This document shows positions 60,704 through 64,000 of a stretch of DNA of 64,000 bases, piece by piece. The stretch comes from Agrobacterium tumefaciens (GTDB taxonomy: Bacteria > Pseudomonadota > Alphaproteobacteria > Rhizobiales > Rhizobiaceae). Position numbers and translations under genes: made by a program. The notes beneath the pieces were generated by a model. The model was given only the letters and a program-made list of their open reading frames with translations. It was not told where the DNA came from and searched no databases. The stretch's first letter is position 1. Every line of letters starts with the position of its first letter. The stretch spans positions 62,001 to 126,000 of the forward strand of contig CP048487.1 of NCBI GenBank assembly GCA_025560025.1, given 5' to 3'.

Positions 60704-61801
60704 TCAGTGGGTCGCTTCTGCAACCGTCGCTTCGCCGGCGCCATCATTTGTGATGCCCGACAAGGTCTCATAGACATGGGCGGCCACATAAAGGTCCAGC
60801 ATGGGCAAACCGACACAGGTGATGTGGACAGGTTTTTCCTGTCCGATTTCCGAAGAATCCAAGATCGCCGTCACTGACCGGATGCCGAGCACGGATCCCG
60901 ATTGCTCCAGCGTCGTACCTTTTCGTGAGAAGTGAAGCGCGAGGCTTTGCGAACCACGACGCGACACCATCGCCACGTCGTCGCAAAGAACACGACCGCA
61001 CCGCAGCGCCCGTTCCAGATGTGCCGGGGGTGTTTCATCCCCACCCAGATGAAGCACGGCAGCGTCGCCTATCTCTCCGGCCTCGAAAACGGGAGCCTTC
61101 GCGTTTGATGCAGTAATCACAAAATCGCATCGACCGAGATCGAGGTTGTCCCGAACCGGCACGATATCGAAGGTTACCGTCTCTCCCAGCGATCTCGCGA
61201 GCCGTATGGCTGAGTCACCTGTCCGGCTGCGGACAAGGACCTCGCGAATATTTTCCCCGTGGCATCGATCAAGCGCCAGTATAATTTTCTCGGCAATTGG
61301 TCCGGCGCCGAACAGGAAGACAGACGCATCCCGACGGGGCGCAAGCAATCGCTCAAGAACAAGCGTCGCATAACTCGCCGTTCGGGCGGCAGAGATGTCG
61401 GTTCCATCGAGCAGGCAAAGAGGAAGAAGGGTAAATTTGTCCATGAGGATAATTGTGGACCGTGACCGTGGAAGACCGAGCTGGCGATTGAGGGCGTTTG
61501 CACCGACGATTTTCACTGCCCCGTAGCGGCTGTTGACGCTTGAGAGGCAGGATAACTTCCAGCCAAGGCGCTCCTCCAGCGAACCTGCATCCTTGATCAA
61601 GGGATGCCTGTCGATCTCCCCGGGCGTGATGGAAAGCACCGATTTCGTGCCGTAAGCGGAACCGCGGGCAATGTCGTCCCACGCTTTGCCGGCGACCTCA
61701 TGGACAATCTTTCCATCGAGGAGTGTCCCGTTCCCGGCGATCTCTGTCGCCGAGTAACACGGTATGTCTGACAGGCTTGGACTGATAATTCTTCCACTCA
61801 T
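60704..61801 (-). CDS. Ornithine cyclodeaminase/mu-crystallin-family protein
   Basis: The 365-residue protein has the OCD fold: KSVLSITPGEIDRHPLIKDA, KLSCLSSVNSRYGAVKIVGA, LLDGTDISAARTASYATLVL and the NAD-binding VFLFGAGPIAEKIILALDRC. The pattern around GLPRSRSTIILMD resembles SbnB-like imine reductases/dehydrogenases more than classic ornithine cyclodeaminase. It would act on an amino or imino acid using NAD. It is followed closely by the first MmgE/PrpD gene. Confidence 0.85.
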   Translation of the reverse strand: MSGRIISPSLSDIPCYSATEIAGNGTLLDGKIVHEVAGKAWDDIARGSAYGTKSVLSITPGEIDRHPLIKDAGSLEERLGWKLSCLSSVNSRYGAVKIVGANALNRQLGLPRSRSTIILMDKFTLLPLCLLDGTDISAARTASYATLVLERLLAPRRDASVFLFGAGPIAEKIILALDRCHGENIREVLVRSRTGDSAIRLARSLGETVTFDIVPVRDNLDLGRCDFVITASNAKAPVFEAGEIGDAAVLHLGGDETPPAHLERALRCGRVLCDDVAMVSRRGSQSLALHFSRKGTTLEQSGSVLGIRSVTAILDSSEIGQEKPVHITCVGLPMLDLYVAAHVYETLSGITNDGAGEATVAEATH

Positions 61802-61880
61802 GCGAGTTCCTCCCGAACATCCGAACGAGAGGATTTCAGCAGGAATCGGCGGGAAATAAAGCCAAGATTAGCTATCTTTT

Positions 61881-61896
61881 ATGCAACAATATGCAT
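61881..61896. promoter_or_regulatory. Dyad upstream of the cyclodeaminase-like gene
   Basis: ATGCA (61881-61885) and TGCAT (61892-61896) are separated by six bases, in an AT-rich part of the 100-base gap between the second MmgE/PrpD gene and the cyclodeaminase-like gene. It may be an operator or internal promoter of the unit. Confidence 0.3.
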
Positions 61897-61901
61897 TCCG
61901 G

Positions 61902-63296
61902 TTATATAGGACTGTCCCCGGATTGAGGCGAGCCTCCTGGCGTGCGGATCGTATCGAGCAGAAACCGCAGGTCGTCTTTCAACTCAAGATGCTTGAGGAA
62001 CTGGAGCATTTCCAGTCCTCCGTTTCCATGCAAGCGTACCGCCGACAGGCGCAAAAACTTCTCCTCCAGGAACGAAGGGGCGAGCGGATTGGCAGCATCG
62101 CCCTTTGCAACCTCGACAGTGGCCTCCACGACGCGGCCGTCGAGCAGGTGAAGACGAACCCTTGCCGCGTGGTGGTGGCTCGATCGATCCGTCGACCTCA
62201 GAGGAAAGAGCCGGATTTTTGCCGTCAGCTCGCGCACTGTTTGATCCAGGAAACGCGAAGGCGCAAACCATTCAGGACCGGCCGCGTGTCCGAGCACGCC
62301 CATGGTGATTGCAAAAGGTGCGCTGAACTGGGCCGCCCAGATATCGCGGGGTTCGGGATCATTGAACGGGGCACGGCAGACGATCTCGGAAGCGAAGACC
62401 TCGATCTCCCTGACGTCATGACCGGTCCCGTCAACAGCCCCGAGGACGAACGCTTCAACAGCAGCTTCGACGCTGCTTTGAATGATCCTGCAGCAGCTGA
62501 ACGCCTTGAAGCCGACGTGTCGTATTTCGTAGCGAATATCGGGACCGATTTTCAGCCGCGACGGATCGACGTCGTCCGCCCCCGCCATACGCCAGAAACC
62601 GGTTTCCCCTTCGAAAACGTCAAGCGGCCCCTCAAATCCTGCACGAGCAAGAAACGCTGCGTTCACACCACCCATTGCTGCGGTCGCAAAATTGTTCTTC
62701 GCCATTGTCGGTGTGGTCCCGTAAACGGTCTTCATGACCGACGCAACAGGGGCATTGACAGCCGCGATTGCCAGGGCATGGGCCGCTTGCTGATGATCGA
62801 GTTTCAGCAGTTTCGCCGATGCGGCGGCTGCGCCGAATATTTGCCAGGTGCCGTGGCCATGGACTGTCTTGCGCGGCGTGTTGTGGACGAGCGACATGCC
62901 GATGCGGCATCCCACCTCATACCCGGCGACGATTGCAGCAATCAGGTCGCACCCTGTGGAGCGAGAGCGGTTGGCAAGCGCGAGTGCGGCAGCAACCACT
63001 GTCGCCCCGGGATGCCCCTTCCAGTAGATGTCATCAAGGTCAAGGGCGTTGGCCAAAGTCGCGTAATGAAATGCCTGCCAGGCGGGATCCGGACAGGGCG
63101 CGTTAGTGAAACCTCCGGATATATCCGCCGCAAGCCGTTCCAGACTCGGAGCGACCGGGGTTTGATGACCACCGAAAAAGCACCCGACCGAGTCCATCAG
63201 GCAGAGCTTTGCTTTCTCTACCACGTCCGGCGGAAGATTCTCAAAACTCGCATTCACGAGGTACCCGGCAAGGGTCTGCGTTGCGGGGGTTGTCAT
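61902..63296 (-). CDS. MmgE/PrpD-family protein, second copy
   Basis: From the ATG at 63296 (GAGAGGG upstream) the product has 464 residues. It contains NALDLDDIYWKGHPGATVVA, LIAAIVAGYEVGCRIGMSLV, HGHGTWQIFGAAAASAKLLK and HVGFKAFSCCRIIQSSVEAA. It differs clearly from the first copy and is probably specialised for another substrate or step. The frame is open to 63494, but the upstream extension overlaps the amidase gene and is rejected. It follows the amidase gene by 16 bases. Confidence 0.88.
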   Translation of the reverse strand: MTTPATQTLAGYLVNASFENLPPDVVEKAKLCLMDSVGCFFGGHQTPVAPSLERLAADISGGFTNAPCPDPAWQAFHYATLANALDLDDIYWKGHPGATVVAAALALANRSRSTGCDLIAAIVAGYEVGCRIGMSLVHNTPRKTVHGHGTWQIFGAAAASAKLLKLDHQQAAHALAIAAVNAPVASVMKTVYGTTPTMAKNNFATAAMGGVNAAFLARAGFEGPLDVFEGETGFWRMAGADDVDPSRLKIGPDIRYEIRHVGFKAFSCCRIIQSSVEAAVEAFVLGAVDGTGHDVREIEVFASEIVCRAPFNDPEPRDIWAAQFSAPFAITMGVLGHAAGPEWFAPSRFLDQTVRELTAKIRLFPLRSTDRSSHHHAARVRLHLLDGRVVEATVEVAKGDAANPLAPSFLEEKFLRLSAVRLHGNGGLEMLQFLKHLELKDDLRFLLDTIRTPGGSPQSGDSPI

Positions 63297-63312
63297 GGCG
63301 CCCTCTCGACTA

Positions 63313-64000
63313 TCAAAAAGAGGCAGGCAGGTCTGTTTTGCTGCGACAAGTCGAACATAGCTCATCGCAGGCAGAATTTTCGACTGCCAAATGTTGAGCT
63401 GTTGGTCCCGGCGTTTCAGCAAGACCCGCCCGGGATGTTGCGTTCGGAAACTGCTGACGATGGCGCGCCATCGGAATAAGCCGGCGCACGTCATTTATTC
63501 GTTGGCTGTCCAATCGTGCGGTCGCGATGGTCGTTCCGTCCGAGGCGCGGGCGATGACTTGTCCCCACGGATCGCAAACCAGCGAGTTGCCGAAACATTG
63601 CCGGGCCTCGCCACCGGCGGCAAGGTAACTGCCCCACTGGCCGCAGGCGGCGAAATAGACCTGGAACTCGATGGCGCGCGCTCTGCACAGGACCTCCCAA
63701 TGATCCTTTCCTGTCTGCATCGTGAAGGCAGCCGGCAGAATGACGAGATCGACCTTGTTCTCGGCAAGTTGATCGAACAGGCGGGAAAACCGGAGATCGT
63801 AGCAGATAGCGGCTCCGATCCGGAAGCCGCCAGCCTCGTAGACAAGCAGGTCGTGCCCTGGCGCGACTGTGGCGGACTCCCGATAGGCTTTGCCGTCCGG
63901 AGCCACGATGTCGAAAAGATGAATTTTGCGGTAGCGGCCGACCTCCCTGCCGTCGGGATCGAACACAACGGTGGTGTTGTATATACGATTTTCCCCGGGA
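63313..64000 (-). CDS. Carbon-nitrogen hydrolase (nitrilase superfamily), partial
   Basis: The frame is open to the right edge, so the N-terminus with the catalytic Glu is missing. The visible 229 residues include the catalytic Lys (RYRKIHLFDI), the catalytic Cys in GAAICYDLRF, and the conserved FTMQTGKDHWEVLCRARAIE. The closest style is the Nit2-like omega-amidase/carbamoylase group, which hydrolyses terminal amides or carbamoyl groups. A 45-residue tail after the core is Ser/Thr-rich. It is the first visible gene of the minus-strand catabolic unit. Confidence 0.85.
   Translation of the reverse strand, partial: PGENRIYNTTVVFDPDGREVGRYRKIHLFDIVAPDGKAYRESATVAPGHDLLVYEAGGFRIGAAICYDLRFSRLFDQLAENKVDLVILPAAFTMQTGKDHWEVLCRARAIEFQVYFAACGQWGSYLAAGGEARQCFGNSLVCDPWGQVIARASDGTTIATARLDSQRINDVRRLIPMARHRQQFPNATSRAGLAETPGPTAQHLAVENSACDELCSTCRSKTDLPASF

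Noticed and set aside
61881..63479. Plus-strand frame of 532 codons opposite the second MmgE/PrpD gene
   Set aside because: The minus strand has a clear MmgE/PrpD protein; the plus-strand product is Cys/Arg-rich and unlike any family.
1..64000. Search for a CRISPR array, tRNA or rRNA genes, repABC origin, and Trb-type transfer genes (traF, traB, traH, trbB-I)
   Set aside because: No regularly spaced direct repeats, tRNA-like cloverleaf or repABC products were noticed by eye, and the mating-channel genes are VirB-type. A tRNAscan or profile search could still reveal something missed.

Overview
The window looks like part of a large accessory replicon (a conjugative plasmid, or possibly an integrative element) from an alphaproteobacterium of the Rhizobium/Agrobacterium group. 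The evidence is the GC-rich codon use, a Ti-type oriT and TraA/TraC/TraD/TraG set, an AvhB-like VirB secretion operon, and many rhizobial small families (DUF982, DUF736, DUF932, DUF1173, DUF2493, WGR). No repABC, chromosomal housekeeping block, tRNA, rRNA or CRISPR array was recognised.

Layout. 0-9.5 kb is a patchwork of intact metabolic and stress genes (Tat-type alpha/beta hydrolase, RidA-like protein, ChaC-like cyclotransferase, LysR regulator, Hsp20 behind a ROSE-like RNA thermometer) mixed with decayed pieces (MFS exporter, LigD ligase, FtrA/GlxA regulator, EAL domain). 9.5-20.1 kb is a winged-helix regulator divergent from a complete mating-pair-formation operon: TrbM-like, VirB1-VirB6 with an EexN-type lipoprotein, a VirB7-like lipoprotein, and VirB8-VirB11. 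20.2-36.5 kb is a plus-strand module of a large ParB-like protein, ArdB/KlcA antirestriction protein, DUF932, DUF1173 (inverted), small unknowns, a 1490-residue methyltransferase plus Strawberry-notch helicase, a toprim protein and a DUF2493 SLOG protein. Several of these genes are preceded by the same hairpin-plus-ribosome-site leader. 36.5-38.9 kb carries an HU protein and two toxin-antitoxin pairs. 39-41.9 kb has small genes separated by strongly structured non-coding DNA. 41.9-49.9 kb is the DNA-processing region: traG-traD-traC divergent from a 1542-residue traA, with oriT between them. 50-54 kb holds a LysR regulator, an MNT-HEPN protein and nested remnants of IS630, IS21 and a Fic gene. 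54-56.4 kb is a luxR-luxI-luxR quorum-sensing cluster. 57.2-64 kb is an OmpR-type regulator followed by a catabolic cluster (amidohydrolase, two MmgE/PrpD proteins, an ornithine-cyclodeaminase-like protein, a nitrilase-superfamily amidase cut by the window end).

How it works together. TraA, with TraC and TraD, should nick and unwind DNA at oriT, TraG should couple it to the VirB channel, and EexN should limit re-entry. The antirestriction, methyltransferase-helicase, toprim, ParB-like and HU genes fit establishment and maintenance in the recipient, and the toxin-antitoxin pairs fit retention. The quorum-sensing genes are candidates for controlling transfer or the neighbouring catabolic cargo, but no lux box was found. 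Two genes of the 20-36 kb module (29.2 kb and 34.1 kb) each carry a single +1 frameshift near a G-run, which is either early decay or sequence error.
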